Part shown: in pieces, positions 10,190 through 19,254 of the stretch
How the letters are laid out: each line of letters begins with the position of its first letter
Numbering within the stretch: position 1 is the stretch's first letter
Assembly (NCBI RefSeq): GCF_033898505.1
Contig: NZ_JAXAFK010000001.1
Span: forward strand, 2,542,001 to 2,606,000
Direction of reading: 5' to 3'
DNA length: 64,000 bases
Source of the DNA: Pectobacterium carotovorum
GTDB lineage: Bacteria; Pseudomonadota; Gammaproteobacteria; Enterobacterales; Enterobacteriaceae
Made by a program: the position numbers and the translations under genes
Notes under the pieces: model-generated
Seen by the model: only the letters and a program-made list of their open reading frames with translations
What the model was told of the DNA's origin: nothing
Databases searched by the model: none

Positions 10190-10291
10190 GACGAGAATAT
10201 CCGTCATAAAAAAACGTCGGGAACGTTTTTCAACGTTGCGTAGCAACGGCCCGAAGGGTGACGGACGAGGATGTCCGTCATAAAAAAAACG
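10190..10291 (+). repeat. Four-hairpin module, copy 2, bracketed by a direct repeat
   Basis: The module occupies about 10208-10281: stems AAAAACGT/ACGTTTTT, CGTTGC/GCAACG, GGCCC...GGG and TGACGGAC/GTCCGTCA. A near-identical sequence of about 27 bp (GACGAGAATATCCGTCATAA, then a run of A and CG) occurs at 10190-10216 and again at 10264-10291, the second overlapping the last hairpin. The rest of the roughly 295 bp gap between yfgG and ohr holds no gene that I can support. Confidence 0.75.
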
Positions 10292-10385
10292 GCAGTGCGA
10301 ATCTTCGCAGCCACCGTTTTCATCAATTAATCGTGCTCATCAATCAATAATGTACTTGCAATAATGTACTTACTTCAAGCCGGAC

Positions 10386-10811
10386 TTAGACAATAGTCAG
10401 GGTCACGTCGATGTTGCCGCGCGTTGCATTGGAGTATGGGCAAACGATATGGGCTTTCTGCACCAGATCTTCAGCCACCGCGCGATCCAGACCCGGCAGG
10501 GAAATTTTCAGTTCGACTTCAATACCAAACCCGGTTGGGATGGCGCCGATGCCGACGCTGCCGTTTACCGTGGTATCAGCAGGTACGGCGATTTTCTCAC
10601 GCGCACCAACAAACTTCATCGCGCCCAGGAAGCAGGCTGAATAGCCCGCGGCGAACAGCTGCTCTGGGTTCGTACCTTCACCACCAGCGCCACCCAGCTC
10701 ACGCGGGGTAGTCAATTTAATATCAACCGCGTTATCGGAAGATACCGCACGACCATCGCGACCACCGGTGGCCTGAGCATGAGCAACGTATAATACTTTT
10801 TCAATAGACAT
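10386..10811 (-). CDS. ohr: Organic hydroperoxide resistance protein Ohr
   Basis: Thiol peroxidase of the OsmC/Ohr family that reduces organic and fatty-acid hydroperoxides in the cytoplasm, 141 residues. The two redox cysteines are in YSACFLGAM and [14 protein letters not shown], the Ohr-type arrangement. The start is set at the ATG at 10811 ([20 protein letters not shown]); the longer frame to 10871 runs through the promoter region. It is followed upstream on the same strand by its MarR-type regulator gene, 186 bp away. A motif shared with the ohrR upstream region at 10882-10899 is a likely OhrR site. Confidence 0.95.
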   Translation of the reverse strand: MSIEKVLYVAHAQATGGRDGRAVSSDNAVDIKLTTPRELGGAGGEGTNPEQLFAAGYSACFLGAMKFVGAREKIAVPADTTVNGSVGIGAIPTGFGIEVELKISLPGLDRAVAEDLVQKAHIVCPYSNATRGNIDVTLTIV

Positions 10812-10881
10812 AATGTGACTCCAGATCGTTAAGGGATAGCCTAAGGCAGTGAGATACTGTTCAGGCTTCAATTACATAGCA

Positions 10882-10899
10882 AAAAACTAAATCGCACAC
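10882..10899. promoter_or_regulatory. Putative OhrR operator upstream of ohr
   Basis: AAAAACTAAATCGCACAC lies 71 bp before the ohr start. The same core (AAAAACTAAAT, N, GCA, N, AC) recurs upstream of ohrR at 11487-11504. That the two genes of a regulator-target pair share it is the whole argument; no binding data are available. Confidence 0.5.
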
Positions 10900-10997
10900 T
10901 ACTTATTTAATTCAAGATAAATCACTTAAAAATTAATACTTAAAGACATGACGCTATCTCACTGATTTGGCGACGCATCGGGCAACCGCTAACCCTT

Positions 10998-11447
10998 TTA
11001 AAGATGCTCGATCAGGCTTTTACGCAGCGTTTCCAAATCTTTTTTGATCGTCTGCAACTGTTCGAGATGGCATTCCGTCGCGCAAAACACGCTTTCAGGA
11101 ATTGCTCTTGCCTGCTGCTGAAGCGCCCGTCCTGCCTCGGTTAACCCGATCAGCACCTGACGCTCATCTTCTGTTCCCCGATTACGCACCACTAAACCTG
11201 CACTTTGTAACCGCTTGAGCAGCGGCGTCAGCGTGGCAGAATCCAGATACAGGCGCTCACCCAGTTCAGACACCGTCAAACCATCACGCTCCCACAGCAC
11301 CAGCATCACCAGATATTGGGGATAGGTCAGGTTCAGCTCAGACAGCAAACGACGATACAATTTATTCATCGCCAGATTGGCTGAATACAGTGCGAAGCAC
11401 AGCTGTCCATCCAGTTTGTAAGCGTTGTCGTTCATCGTCTCTGCCAT
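10998..11447 (-). CDS. ohrR: MarR-family peroxide-sensing repressor OhrR
   Basis: A 149-residue winged-helix repressor. The sensing cysteine is expected at [20 protein letters not shown] near the N-terminus, which matches the OhrR pattern, and the DNA-binding helix and wing are in [20 protein letters not shown] and [19 protein letters not shown]. Oxidation of that cysteine by organic hydroperoxides releases the repressor in the known family members. A second cysteine lies in VFCATECH. Start is either 11447 or the ATG four codons on. It is divergent from mgtE and, by motif sharing, probably controls itself and ohr. Confidence 0.92.
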   Translation of the reverse strand: MAETMNDNAYKLDGQLCFALYSANLAMNKLYRRLLSELNLTYPQYLVMLVLWERDGLTVSELGERLYLDSATLTPLLKRLQSAGLVVRNRGTEDERQVLIGLTEAGRALQQQARAIPESVFCATECHLEQLQTIKKDLETLRKSLIEHL

Positions 11448-11486
11448 CGGTGTTGGTTACGTTTCTGAGGCTGACTATATATCGCT

Positions 11487-11504
11487 AAAAACTAAATAGC
11501 AAAC
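11487..11504. promoter_or_regulatory. Putative OhrR operator upstream of ohrR
   Basis: AAAAACTAAATAGCAAAC, 40 bp before the ohrR start and matching the site at 10882-10899 at 16 of 18 positions. It would allow autoregulation. Confidence 0.5.
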
Positions 11505-11666
11505 GATTTAATAATTCATTAGATGAAATCCGCAATAAAAAAACAGATCAGGACACCATCGCCCTACTTTTCAGACTGCGATTCCCAGTAATCCTATTCT
11601 TAATCTACTGATTTTGCGCTACGTTTAATAAAATACGGATAAAAAACAGATCGAGCATAAAACATT

Positions 11667-13145
11667 ATGTCGAGTGTAAAAAAACTTACCGACCTCCGGC
11701 GCCGCATCTCCCTTCTGCTGTTGGAAAACAAGGAACTGGTTGAAGACATCATCAACCGACAGCCGCGCGCTGCGGAACGCGATGGCGCACCGTTAAGCGA
11801 CAACACCGTATTAAGTAACAACATCGGGCTGCGTGAAAAAAGCATTCTGCTCGACCAAACCGCAGAAATCAGCGAGCTTATCATCGGGCTACATGCCGCT
11901 GACCTTGCCGATTTACTGGAGTCTTTACCGCAGGATGAACGTCTGGCACTCTGGCGACTGATTCCCATAGAGAAGCGCGGTCGCGTGTTGATTGAGGCCT
12001 CCGACAGCATTTCCGACGACCTGATCGGCGATATGCAGGATAAAGAAATCCTGAGAGCCGTTCGGATATTGGATGTTGATGAGCAGGCCCAGCTCTCTCG
12101 TCTTGTTCCTCGTCACCTGTTGGGCAGAATACTGACCTCGCTTGAGCCGAAGCAGCGTGCGCAGCTACGCGCCGCCATCAATTATGATGAAGATTGCCTC
12201 GGCCATATGATGGATTTCAAGCTCATTACCGTGCGCGCCGATGTCACACTCGCAGCCGTACAGCGCTATCTGCGCTATCGCAAAACCATCCCCGAATCGA
12301 CCGACAAACTGTTTGTTACCGATCGCAAAAATACGCTGATCGGCGAACTGTCGCTGGCCAGTATTCTGCTCCACGCGCCTCAGACACAGGTTAGTGACGT
12401 CATGGACGATCAGCCGCTAAGGTTCCAACCTGAAGATAAAGTCGAAGAAGCCGCAGGGGCGTTTGAACGTTACGATTTAATCTCCAGCGCCGTGGTGGAT
12501 AGCAAAGGGAAACTCATGGGACGCCTGACGATTGAGGATATCCTCGACGTCGTGAACCGGGAAAGCGACAGTAATCTACGGCGTTCAGGGGGGTTGACGC
12601 CCTCTGAAGATGTTTATGCCCCCGTGTACAAATCGTTCCGCAATCGCTGGGCATGGCTGGCTATTAATCTTTGTACGGCGCTCATCGCCTCGCGGGTCAT
12701 CGGCCTGTTTGAGCACACATTATCTCATTTGGTGGCGCTGGCAACGCTCATGCCGATTGTCGCCGGAATCGGCGGGAATACCGGCAACCAGACGATCACC
12801 ATGATTGTGCGTGCGCTGGCGCTGCATCAACTTGAACACGGTAAAAAATCGTACCTGCTACTCAAAGAGCTCGGCGTCGCGCTGGTTAACGGGGTGATAT
12901 GGGGCACAATTATGGGCGTGGTGACTTTCCTGCTCTACGGCAGCGCCGCTATGGGCGGCGTAATGATGCTGGCTATTCTGCTGAATTTACTGCTCGCTGC
13001 GCTAATGGGCGTCGCTATCCCGCTAATCATGATGAAACTCGGCCGCGATCCGGCCGTCGGCTCCAGCGTCATGATCACCGCCATCACCGATACCGGCGGT
13101 TTCTTTATCTTCCTTGGGCTGGCAACGCTGTTCCTGCTCCCGTGA
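11667..13145 (+). CDS. mgtE: Magnesium transporter MgtE
   Basis: Inner-membrane magnesium channel, 492 residues. An N-terminal superhelical MgtE_N domain (about residues 60-165, with LHAADLADLLESLPQDERLA) is followed by two CBS domains (about 165-295, ending MGRLTIEDILDVV). The last 180 residues hold the five-helix channel, with the conserved GIGGNTGNQTITMIVRAL and DPAVGSSVMITAITDTGGFF segments that line the pore. In the family the cytoplasmic domains close the pore when magnesium is plentiful. It is divergent from ohrR and convergent with galK, with which it shares the terminator at 13175. Confidence 0.95.
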   Translation: MSSVKKLTDLRRRISLLLLENKELVEDIINRQPRAAERDGAPLSDNTVLSNNIGLREKSILLDQTAEISELIIGLHAADLADLLESLPQDERLALWRLIPIEKRGRVLIEASDSISDDLIGDMQDKEILRAVRILDVDEQAQLSRLVPRHLLGRILTSLEPKQRAQLRAAINYDEDCLGHMMDFKLITVRADVTLAAVQRYLRYRKTIPESTDKLFVTDRKNTLIGELSLASILLHAPQTQVSDVMDDQPLRFQPEDKVEEAAGAFERYDLISSAVVDSKGKLMGRLTIEDILDVVNRESDSNLRRSGGLTPSEDVYAPVYKSFRNRWAWLAINLCTALIASRVIGLFEHTLSHLVALATLMPIVAGIGGNTGNQTITMIVRALALHQLEHGKKSYLLLKELGVALVNGVIWGTIMGVVTFLLYGSAAMGGVMMLAILLNLLLAALMGVAIPLIMMKLGRDPAVGSSVMITAITDTGGFFIFLGLATLFLLP

Positions 13146-13174
13146 ACCTCGGTAATGCAGAACACATGCCATAT

Positions 13175-13202
13175 AAAAAGGGCTTTAATCAAAGCCCTTT
13201 TT
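13175..13202. terminator. Bidirectional terminator between mgtE and galK
   Basis: Stem AAAAAGGGCTTT/AAAGCCCTTTTT with a four-base loop (AATC), with A-rich and T-rich arms, so it can act on both convergent genes. Confidence 0.9.
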
Positions 13203-13224
13203 GCTCGCTATTTCCAGCCAGAAC

Positions 13225-14388
13225 TTAGCTCAGGCGACCCGCTCCGCCGGATGCCTGACACAAATAGATGGATGGCTGAAGCCCGGTGCGCGCCGGATAT
13301 TCACGTTCAATCACCTGTTTGACTTCGTCAGTCAGCGCCGAAGGGATAAGGGCGACAATGCAGCCGCCGAAACCACCGCCGGTCATACGCACGCCGCCCC
13401 GCTCGCCAACATAATCCTGAATCAGCGCAACCAACGTATCGATCGGCGGCACGGTAATTTCAAAATCATCCCGCATGGAGACATGCGATTCCGCCATCAG
13501 CGTAAACAAACGGTGTGCATCCTGACGCGCCAGTGCATCGGCCGCTTCCAGCGTACGGCGGTTCTCGGTAATAACGTGCCGCGCACGGCGAACCGCGACT
13601 GCATCCAGTCCCTCGATTCCTGCTTCAAACTGCGACAGGGAAACATCGCGCAGCGCCTTAACGTTAAAGTGACGCGCTGCCGCTTCACACTGCTGGCGGC
13701 GCGTGTTGTATTCGCTGTCCACCAGCCCACGACGCACGTTGGAGTTCACGATCAGGACGTCAACGCCATCGAGCATACGCACCGCGCGTCCTTCCAGAGA
13801 GCGACAGTCGATCAACATCGCCTGGCCCGCACGCCCCTGAGCGGAAATAAACTGATCCATAATGCCGCAGCTACAGCCGACAAAATCGTTTTCTGCCTGC
13901 TGCCCGTTTAACGCGATATCCAGCTGGCTGATGTCCAGATTATTCAGCTCTTTGAACGTCTGCCCGATCGCCACTTCCAGCGAGGCCGATGAGCTCAGCC
14001 CTGCGCCAGACGGCACATTGCCGGAAACCACCATATCCATACCGCTGAGCGGCAGGCCGCGTGCCAGCAAAAACTTCACCGTGCCGCGGATATAGTTAGC
14101 CCAGGTATATTCCGGGTGAGGCACGATCGCTTTGGCGAGGTCGAACTCATCCTGCTGGTTGTCAAAATCCACCGACACGACCCGCACGATGCCATCCTGA
14201 CGCACCGCCGCGCTGACCACCGTCTGGTAATCGATAGCACACGGCAAAACAAAGCCATCATTATAGTCGGTGTGTTCACCAATCAGGTTGACCCGACCGG
14301 GCGCCTGGATAGCGGCATGCGGCGCATAGCCAAATAATCGGACAAAAACAGACTCGGTTAACTGACGTAGAGAATCAATACGGCTCAT
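13225..14388 (-). CDS. galK: Galactokinase
   Basis: Phosphorylates galactose to galactose-1-phosphate, first step of the Leloir pathway; 387 residues. GHMP-kinase motifs are intact: the galactokinase signature [19 protein letters not shown] near residue 32, the ATP loop [16 protein letters not shown], and the C-terminal [13 protein letters not shown]. It follows galT with nine bases between them, so the two are cotranscribed (galT first). No galE or galM is present here. Next to the gan cluster, it would take the galactose released by GanA. Confidence 0.97.
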   Translation of the reverse strand: MSRIDSLRQLTESVFVRLFGYAPHAAIQAPGRVNLIGEHTDYNDGFVLPCAIDYQTVVSAAVRQDGIVRVVSVDFDNQQDEFDLAKAIVPHPEYTWANYIRGTVKFLLARGLPLSGMDMVVSGNVPSGAGLSSSASLEVAIGQTFKELNNLDISQLDIALNGQQAENDFVGCSCGIMDQFISAQGRAGQAMLIDCRSLEGRAVRMLDGVDVLIVNSNVRRGLVDSEYNTRRQQCEAAARHFNVKALRDVSLSQFEAGIEGLDAVAVRRARHVITENRRTLEAADALARQDAHRLFTLMAESHVSMRDDFEITVPPIDTLVALIQDYVGERGGVRMTGGGFGGCIVALIPSALTDEVKQVIEREYPARTGLQPSIYLCQASGGAGRLS

Positions 14389-14397
14389 AAAATGACC

Positions 14398-15438
14398 TCA
14401 AATTTGCTCACGAAAATGGATATCACTTACGCTGCGTAAACGTTCAGCGGCCTGCTCTGCCGTCAGATCACGCTGTGCCTCAGCCAGCATTTCATAGCCG
14501 ACCATAAATTTGCGCACGCTGGCGGAACGTAATAGCGGAGGATAAAAATGGGCATGCAGTTGCCAGTGAGCGATGTCGTCACCTTTAAATGGCGCGCCAT
14601 GCCACCCCATCGAATAAGGGAATGAGCACTGGAACAGGTTGTCGTAACGGCTGGTCAGCTTTTTCAGGAGCAGCGCCAGATCTTCACGCTGAACATCATT
14701 CAACTGTGGCAACCGCTGTACGGCGAACTTGGGCAGGACCAGCGTTTCAAACGGCCACGACGCCCAATAAGGGACAACCGCTAGCCAATGATCCGTTTCT
14801 ACCACGATGCGTGAACCGTCAGCCTGTTCGCGGCGAACGTAGTCCAGCAGTAACGGCGAACCGTGACGTAAGAAATAGGCTCGCTGCTGATCGTCCTCAC
14901 GCTGTACCTCATTCGGCAGGAAGTCATTAGCCCAAACCTGCCCGTGCGGATGGGGATTCGAGCACCCCATCATCGTTCCTTTATTCTCAAAAACCTGAAC
15001 CCACGGATACCGTTTGCCCAGCTCCTCGGTTTGATCGCTCCACGTATCAATCACCGCTTTCAGCGCTGGCAGTGAAAGCTGCGGCAGGCTTTTACTGTGA
15101 TCGGGAGAAAAACAGATGACGCGGCTGACGCCACGGGCTTGCTGAACGCGGAAAAGCTCGTCGTCGCCCGACGGTGCATCCGGCGTATCTTCCATCAGTG
15201 CCGAAAAGTCATTCGTAAAAACAAAGGTGCCCTGATAGTGCGGGTTGATATCGCCAGTAATACGTTTGTTGCCCGCACACAGGTAACAGGTCGGATCGTA
15301 AGACGGCGGCGTGGAACGATCCGGTTCATCCTGCTGGCCCTGCCAGGGGCGCTTCGCACGATGCGGAGAAACCAGAATCCACTCGCCCTTCAGCGGATTA
15401 AAACGACGATGCGGATGTTCAGTTGGCTCAAACTGCAT
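14398..15438 (-). CDS. galT: Galactose-1-phosphate uridylyltransferase
   Basis: Exchanges UDP between UDP-glucose and galactose-1-phosphate; 346 residues. The zinc site cysteines are in CYLCAGNKR, and the active-site histidines are in [12 protein letters not shown]; the start [20 protein letters not shown] is typical. It heads a galT-galK unit transcribed away from ganR. The 527 bp region between galT and ganR contains two GalR-type operator sequences (15577, 15665) and a CRP-like site (15732). Absence of galE at this locus differs from E. coli galETKM. Confidence 0.97.
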   Translation of the reverse strand: MQFEPTEHPHRRFNPLKGEWILVSPHRAKRPWQGQQDEPDRSTPPSYDPTCYLCAGNKRITGDINPHYQGTFVFTNDFSALMEDTPDAPSGDDELFRVQQARGVSRVICFSPDHSKSLPQLSLPALKAVIDTWSDQTEELGKRYPWVQVFENKGTMMGCSNPHPHGQVWANDFLPNEVQREDDQQRAYFLRHGSPLLLDYVRREQADGSRIVVETDHWLAVVPYWASWPFETLVLPKFAVQRLPQLNDVQREDLALLLKKLTSRYDNLFQCSFPYSMGWHGAPFKGDDIAHWQLHAHFYPPLLRSASVRKFMVGYEMLAEAQRDLTAEQAAERLRSVSDIHFREQI

Positions 15439-15576
15439 AAGCTATTCCTCAATACAAAACACAAATTCGGTACAACGGCGTCGCCATCCGCGGCCAATTG
15501 TATGGCGCTAACAGCCCGTCAGCGGCCTGGAAGAGGCATCCGGCCAGCCGGTAAACACAGCCAGAAAAACCCCTAA

Positions 15577-15592
15577 ATGTAATCAGTTTCAC
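15577..15592. promoter_or_regulatory. GalR/GanR-type operator, galT proximal
   Basis: ATGTAATCAGTTTCAC, an imperfect version of the GTGTAAC-NN-GTTACAC palindrome found upstream of ganL and ganE. It lies 139 bp before the galT start. Confidence 0.45.
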
Positions 15593-15664
15593 TATATATT
15601 ATGGATAAAATAGCTGTAAAAAAGCCGAATACCGATAGTTCGCTATCGTTTAGCCATCATATAA

Positions 15665-15680
15665 GTGTAATCGGTTACCC
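15665..15680. promoter_or_regulatory. GalR/GanR-type operator, galT-ganR region
   Basis: GTGTAATCGGTTACCC, close to the ganE-upstream sequence at 20603 (GTGTAACCGTTACCC). With the site at 15577 it gives two operators about 88 bp apart, a spacing that could support looping, although this is inferred. Confidence 0.5.
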
Positions 15681-15731
15681 TAAATTTAAACCTCAGAATG
15701 GTATTTTGGAAGAGAGAAATGACCGATGATT

Positions 15732-15747
15732 GTTGATAGCGATCACA
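15732..15747. promoter_or_regulatory. CRP-like site in the galT-ganR intergenic region
   Basis: GTTGA-N6-TCACA: the right half-site is perfect and the left one is weak (consensus TGTGA-N6-TCACA). Confidence 0.35.
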
Positions 15748-15876
15748 TAAGTACGGTCTGGATCAAAAAGGCAAGGAGGTCGGATAGGTAACATCACCCA
15801 AAAACCTGTACATTTATAAATATTAAGTAATCGATTTTTCTTTTAACTTGTGCATTAGGCGACGACTCGCCTTAAT

Positions 15877-15940
15877 ACCCTAAATAATTCGGCTTGCTGG
15901 AAGGCCTAAAGATATGCAGCTTGAAGTATGGCGGGGATAA
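15877..15940 (-). repeat. Dispersed repeat RB, short internally deleted copy
   Basis: It starts ATACCCTAAATAATTCGGCT and ends GCAGCTTGAAGTATGGCGGG. The two ends correspond to the ends of the 49145-49263 RB copy in reverse orientation, with the centre missing. It stops 26 bp before the ganR start codon, so it forms part of the ganR leader. Confidence 0.7.
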
Positions 15941-15965
15941 CACATTTGACCGTTCAGGAATGCCA

Positions 15966-16976
15966 ATGGCCACAATAAAGGATGTCGCTCGTCTATCAGG
16001 TGTATCAGTCGCTACGGTTTCGCGCGTAATTAATAATTCGCCCAAAGCCAGTACCGCCTCAAGGGAAGCCGTACACAAGGCCATGGCGGAACTGCAATAT
16101 CATCCGAACGCCAATGCCAGAGCACTCGCGCACCAGAGTGCAGAAACCATGGGGCTGGTTGTTGCGGATGTCTCCGATCCCTTTTTCGGGACGATGGTTA
16201 AGTCTGTCGAACAAATTGCTCAGGCAACCGGTAACTTCCTACTGATCGGCAACGGCTATCACAATGCCGAGCAGGAAAAGAAAGCCATTGAGCAGTTGAT
16301 TCGCCACCGCTGTGCGGGGCTGATCGTGCATGCCAAAATGCTCTCGGATGAAGAACTGGCCGCGTTGATGAGCCACATTCCTGATATGGTGCTCATCAAC
16401 CGTACCTTGCCCGGCTATGAAAGCCGCTGTGTTGCGCTTGATGACCGCTATGGTTCCTGGCTGGCAACGCGTCATTTAATTCAGGAAGGACACCAAAAGA
16501 TCGGTTTCCTCTGCTCTAATCACCAAATTTCCGACTCCGCTGATCGCCTGCAAGGTTATATGGATGCGCTGCAAGAGCACGGCATCCCACGGGATGAACG
16601 CCTCATTGCGCGCGCCTCGCCGGACGAAGTGGGCGGCGAGTCCGCCATGATGGAGCTCCTGAGCCGCGGCGGCAATATGACGGCGGTAGTGTGCTACAAC
16701 GATTCCATGGCCGCTGGCGCCCTCTCCGTCCTGAGCGACAACAGCATCAGCGTACCGCAGGATATGTCGGTGGTCGGGTTTGATGACGTATTGATCGCCC
16801 GCTACCTTCGCCCTCGCCTGACAACCGTGCACTATCCGGTTTCCGCCATGGCGATTCAGGCGGCAGAATTAGCCATCGCGTTATCTCACGGTAAAGAGCT
16901 TAGCGAAACTACGAATATGTTTAGCCCGACGCTGGTACGCCGCCATTCTGTCAGCCCCCCAACCCGTAAGAAGTAG
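15966..16976 (+). CDS. ganR: LacI/GalR-family repressor of the galactan/galactose genes
   Basis: A 336-residue transcription factor with an N-terminal LacI helix-turn-helix and hinge (ATIKDVARLSGVSVATVSRV) followed by a periplasmic-binding-protein-like sugar domain. It is very like E. coli GalS/GalR along its whole length. Its position between galT and ganL, with GalR-type palindromes upstream of galT, ganL and ganE, supports naming it after the Dickeya gan-locus regulator. The ATG at 15966 has CAGGAA six bases upstream; the in-frame extension to 15894 is encoded by the RB repeat and is rejected. GalS-like regulation of galTK by the same protein is inference. Confidence 0.85.
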   Translation: MATIKDVARLSGVSVATVSRVINNSPKASTASREAVHKAMAELQYHPNANARALAHQSAETMGLVVADVSDPFFGTMVKSVEQIAQATGNFLLIGNGYHNAEQEKKAIEQLIRHRCAGLIVHAKMLSDEELAALMSHIPDMVLINRTLPGYESRCVALDDRYGSWLATRHLIQEGHQKIGFLCSNHQISDSADRLQGYMDALQEHGIPRDERLIARASPDEVGGESAMMELLSRGGNMTAVVCYNDSMAAGALSVLSDNSISVPQDMSVVGFDDVLIARYLRPRLTTVHYPVSAMAIQAAELAIALSHGKELSETTNMFSPTLVRRHSVSPPTRKK

Positions 16977-16995
16977 CCACCTTTTATCTACAAGG

Positions 16996-17025
16996 CTTGC
17001 CTGATGCTGGTTCGCATCAGGCAAG
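16996..17025 (+). terminator. Strong hairpin after ganR
   Basis: Perfect 11 bp stem CTTGCCTGATG/CATCAGGCAAG with an eight-base loop, 19 bp after the ganR stop. No T run follows, so it may stabilise the mRNA end or need Rho rather than act as an intrinsic terminator. The rest of the 466 bp ganR-ganL gap holds only the ganL control sites. Confidence 0.5.
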
Positions 17026-17188
17026 TCGCGCTTCTGAATCCCCTTGTTTTCTTTTTTCCTTCATCAGACATCCTTTCTCTATTTTCCAGAAATGTTTCCT
17101 ACTCGGCATCGCGCCACACCTTTTATGCAACGTTTCCAATTCTGCTATAAAAAAATTTTATGCTGTATTTGCGGCATACAGACAAAAC

Positions 17189-17204
17189 GTGTAACCAGTT
17201 ACAC
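17189..17204. promoter_or_regulatory. GanR operator upstream of ganL
   Basis: GTGTAACCAGTTACAC: both seven-base arms are perfectly complementary (GTGTAAC/GTTACAC). It sits 239 bp before the ganL start; a half-site GTGTAAC follows at 17291. Confidence 0.65.
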
Positions 17205-17309
17205 ACCATTACATAGCGAATAACATCACAATAAGACTAATAAATACGCAAAGAACAGCCTGTAACATCGTTAATTCAGTGTAAATTTTGGTGTAACTCT
17301 TTTGTATTT

Positions 17310-17325
17310 TGTGAGAACAATCATG
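17310..17325. promoter_or_regulatory. CRP-like site upstream of ganL
   Basis: TGTGA-GAACAA-TCATG: the left half is perfect and the right half matches at three of five positions. It lies between the GanR operator and the ganL start, as expected for a catabolite-controlled promoter. Confidence 0.4.
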
Positions 17326-17442
17326 TCACGCACCGTTTTATTCCCCCATAATCCTTCGCCATGAGTGGAAGCGTTTTACCTCCGTTCACGTCATGTTATT
17401 TGGAACATCCACATTCTTACCCGAATAAGCGAAAGGTATATT

Positions 17443-18750
17443 ATGAAAAGAAAACTGCTGACAACATCCATTGCGCTGAGTTTGGCAATGCTGGCAACCC
17501 CTTCTTATTCCGTTGATTTTTCAGGATACTTCCGTTCTGGCGTGGGTGTATCAAACCACGGAAAACAACAGAGCGCCGATAAGAGCTATGTGGGAAGATT
17601 AGGTAACGAAGATGACACCTACGGCGAAATCCAATTAGGACAGCAGCTGTATAACGAAAATGGGAAAACGTTTTACTTCGACAGTATGATTTCTATGTTC
17701 TCCAACGGCTCGAACGATAATGAAACGACAAAGAATGACGATGCCGAGTTTGGTTTACGCCAGTTAAATCTTCAGGCGAAAGGCTTTGTACCAGGGCTGC
17801 CGGATGCCACGGTCTGGGCGGGGAAACGTTACTACCAGCGCCATGACTTGCACATCATCGATACCAAATACTGGAATATCTCCGGTGCGGGTGCCGGGAT
17901 CGAAAACGTCAAAGCCGGTGAAGGCGCGTTCTCATTTGCCTGGATCCGCGCCGATGCAGAAAACATGAACGTCGACTGTAGCAACAGCCAAAACAGTCAG
18001 GAATGTACGTCCAGACGAGACACCTACGACGATCTGAACATCAACTATCTGGACGCACGCTATGCAGGCTGGAAGCCGTGGGACGGCGCGTGGACAGAGT
18101 TCGGTATCTCCTACGCAATGCCGAATGAAGCGGACACACAGAAAAATATCTTCCTCGCGGAAGGCCAAAAATTCGATCCTAAAAACTCGATGATGATCAC
18201 AGGTGAACTCAGCCACTACTTCTCTGGCCTCAAGTCCAGCCAGAAACTGGTGCTGCAATATGCCGACAAAGGGCTGGCGCACAACATGGTCGATCAGGGC
18301 GGCGGCTGGTATGACGTCTGGAGCATCAACGACAGCGCCAAAGGCTACCGCGTCATTCAGGCCGGTGACCTGCCGATCACCGATAATATTTCTCTGAGCC
18401 ATGTTCTGACCTACGGTAAAGCAGATGAAATCAGCCGCTGGCGCGACAGCACAGAATTATTGTCTGCGGTAGGTCGTGGCCAATATGCCTGGACCAAGAA
18501 CCAGAAAACCTATCTGGAAGCGGGCGCGTATCAGAAAAAAGATAGCTGGAAAGCCGGTACAGAAACCAAATACAGCGGTGAAAAATACACGCTGGCACAC
18601 GCCTTCAGCGCCGATATTCCGATGCTGACACGTCCGGAACTGCGCTTCTTCGTGTCTTACCTGAACGGTGGGAACGAAAACAAAAACCGCTTCAACGACG
18701 AACGCAGCAATGCGGTAAATTTCGGTATTCAGGCAGAAGCCTGGTGGTAA
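17443..18750 (+). CDS. ganL: Outer-membrane galacto-oligosaccharide porin, LamB type
   Basis: Outer-membrane sugar channel, 435 residues with a signal peptide ([22 protein letters not shown]) and a mature start [14 protein letters not shown] typical of LamB-type maltoporins. The C-terminus ends in an aromatic residue (QAEAWW), as needed for beta-barrel assembly. In the Dickeya gan locus the corresponding porin is required for growth on galactan. The ATG at 17443 is chosen because the signal peptide starts there; the open frame extends to 17365 without a plausible start. It is a single-gene unit ending in the terminator at 18804. Confidence 0.88.
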   Translation: MKRKLLTTSIALSLAMLATPSYSVDFSGYFRSGVGVSNHGKQQSADKSYVGRLGNEDDTYGEIQLGQQLYNENGKTFYFDSMISMFSNGSNDNETTKNDDAEFGLRQLNLQAKGFVPGLPDATVWAGKRYYQRHDLHIIDTKYWNISGAGAGIENVKAGEGAFSFAWIRADAENMNVDCSNSQNSQECTSRRDTYDDLNINYLDARYAGWKPWDGAWTEFGISYAMPNEADTQKNIFLAEGQKFDPKNSMMITGELSHYFSGLKSSQKLVLQYADKGLAHNMVDQGGGWYDVWSINDSAKGYRVIQAGDLPITDNISLSHVLTYGKADEISRWRDSTELLSAVGRGQYAWTKNQKTYLEAGAYQKKDSWKAGTETKYSGEKYTLAHAFSADIPMLTRPELRFFVSYLNGGNENKNRFNDERSNAVNFGIQAEAWW

Positions 18751-18803
18751 TACGGCTCTAACCCTCAGCCGGGCGGGCTCATCATTCCCGCCCGGCATTT
18801 CCC

Positions 18804-18830
18804 AAAAGGCCTTCTACCGAAGGCCTTTTT
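18804..18830 (+). terminator. Terminator after ganL
   Basis: Stem AAAAGGCCTTC/GAAGGCCTTTTT, 54 bp after the ganL stop. A second hairpin (CCGGGCGGG/CCCGCCCGG) precedes it. Confidence 0.9.
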
Positions 18831-18867
18831 CCGTTTCTGATATCTACGCACTCACTGTTTTTCTTAT

Positions 18868-19114
18868 ATCGGCGTAAAAAATCGCGCTGAGGTGTACATG
18901 ATCGCCGGATGAGCGGCATGGACGCCGCGAAAGTCTGCGCCGCGTCGGGAGCGCGTCGCAGGCGGTCCGAATAGCGAGCATGAACATCGAAGGCACCGCG
19001 AAGCGGCGCGAATCACGCCGAAAAGCCAGTGGTCAAGGCGCTGCGGCGATTGAGCGCGCCTTGTCGGGCGTGTAACGATGTTACAGAGAAATAAGATGCC
19101 TAACACGCACGAAA
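18868..19114 (+). repeat. Dispersed repeat LR, copy 1 (no insert)
   Basis: About 247 bp filling the ganL-ganK gap. It opens TATCGGCGTAAAAAATCGCG, continues GGATGAGCGGCATGGACGCC, GGCGGTCCG, GAAGGCACCGCGAAGCGGCG and TTGTCGGGCG, and ends CACGCACGAAA. The same ordered blocks occur at 28471, 38993 (reverse) and 39377. Near the right end there is a small hairpin GTAAC/GTTAC. This copy is uninterrupted at the point where copies 2 and 3 carry the hairpin module. Confidence 0.85.
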
Positions 19115-19182
19115 CACTTACACCGCATCAGCATAAAGAAAAACAGTTTCTACAAGAGGCCGTAGACAGCGGAAGCAAAGCC

Positions 19183-19203
19183 AGCGCCCGCTAAGGGCGC
19201 TGT
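19183..19203. terminator. Possible terminator after ganK
   Basis: Stem CAGCGCCC/GGGCGCTG, 52 bp beyond the ganK stop. T-richness is better on the plus strand than on the minus strand where ganK runs, so its direction is uncertain. Confidence 0.4.
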
Positions 19204-19254
19204 TTATGTTTAGAAAGGATTTTGACTATTTAGATTCGACGATGCAGTCGCTTA

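Noticed and set aside
13201..13911. Plus-strand frame of 236 codons opposite galK
   Set aside because: No ribosome site and no recognisable domain; galK is certain on the other strand.
15894..15965. N-terminal extension of GanR
   Set aside because: These 24 codons come from the RB repeat and its flank; the LacI-type start at 15966 has a ribosome site.
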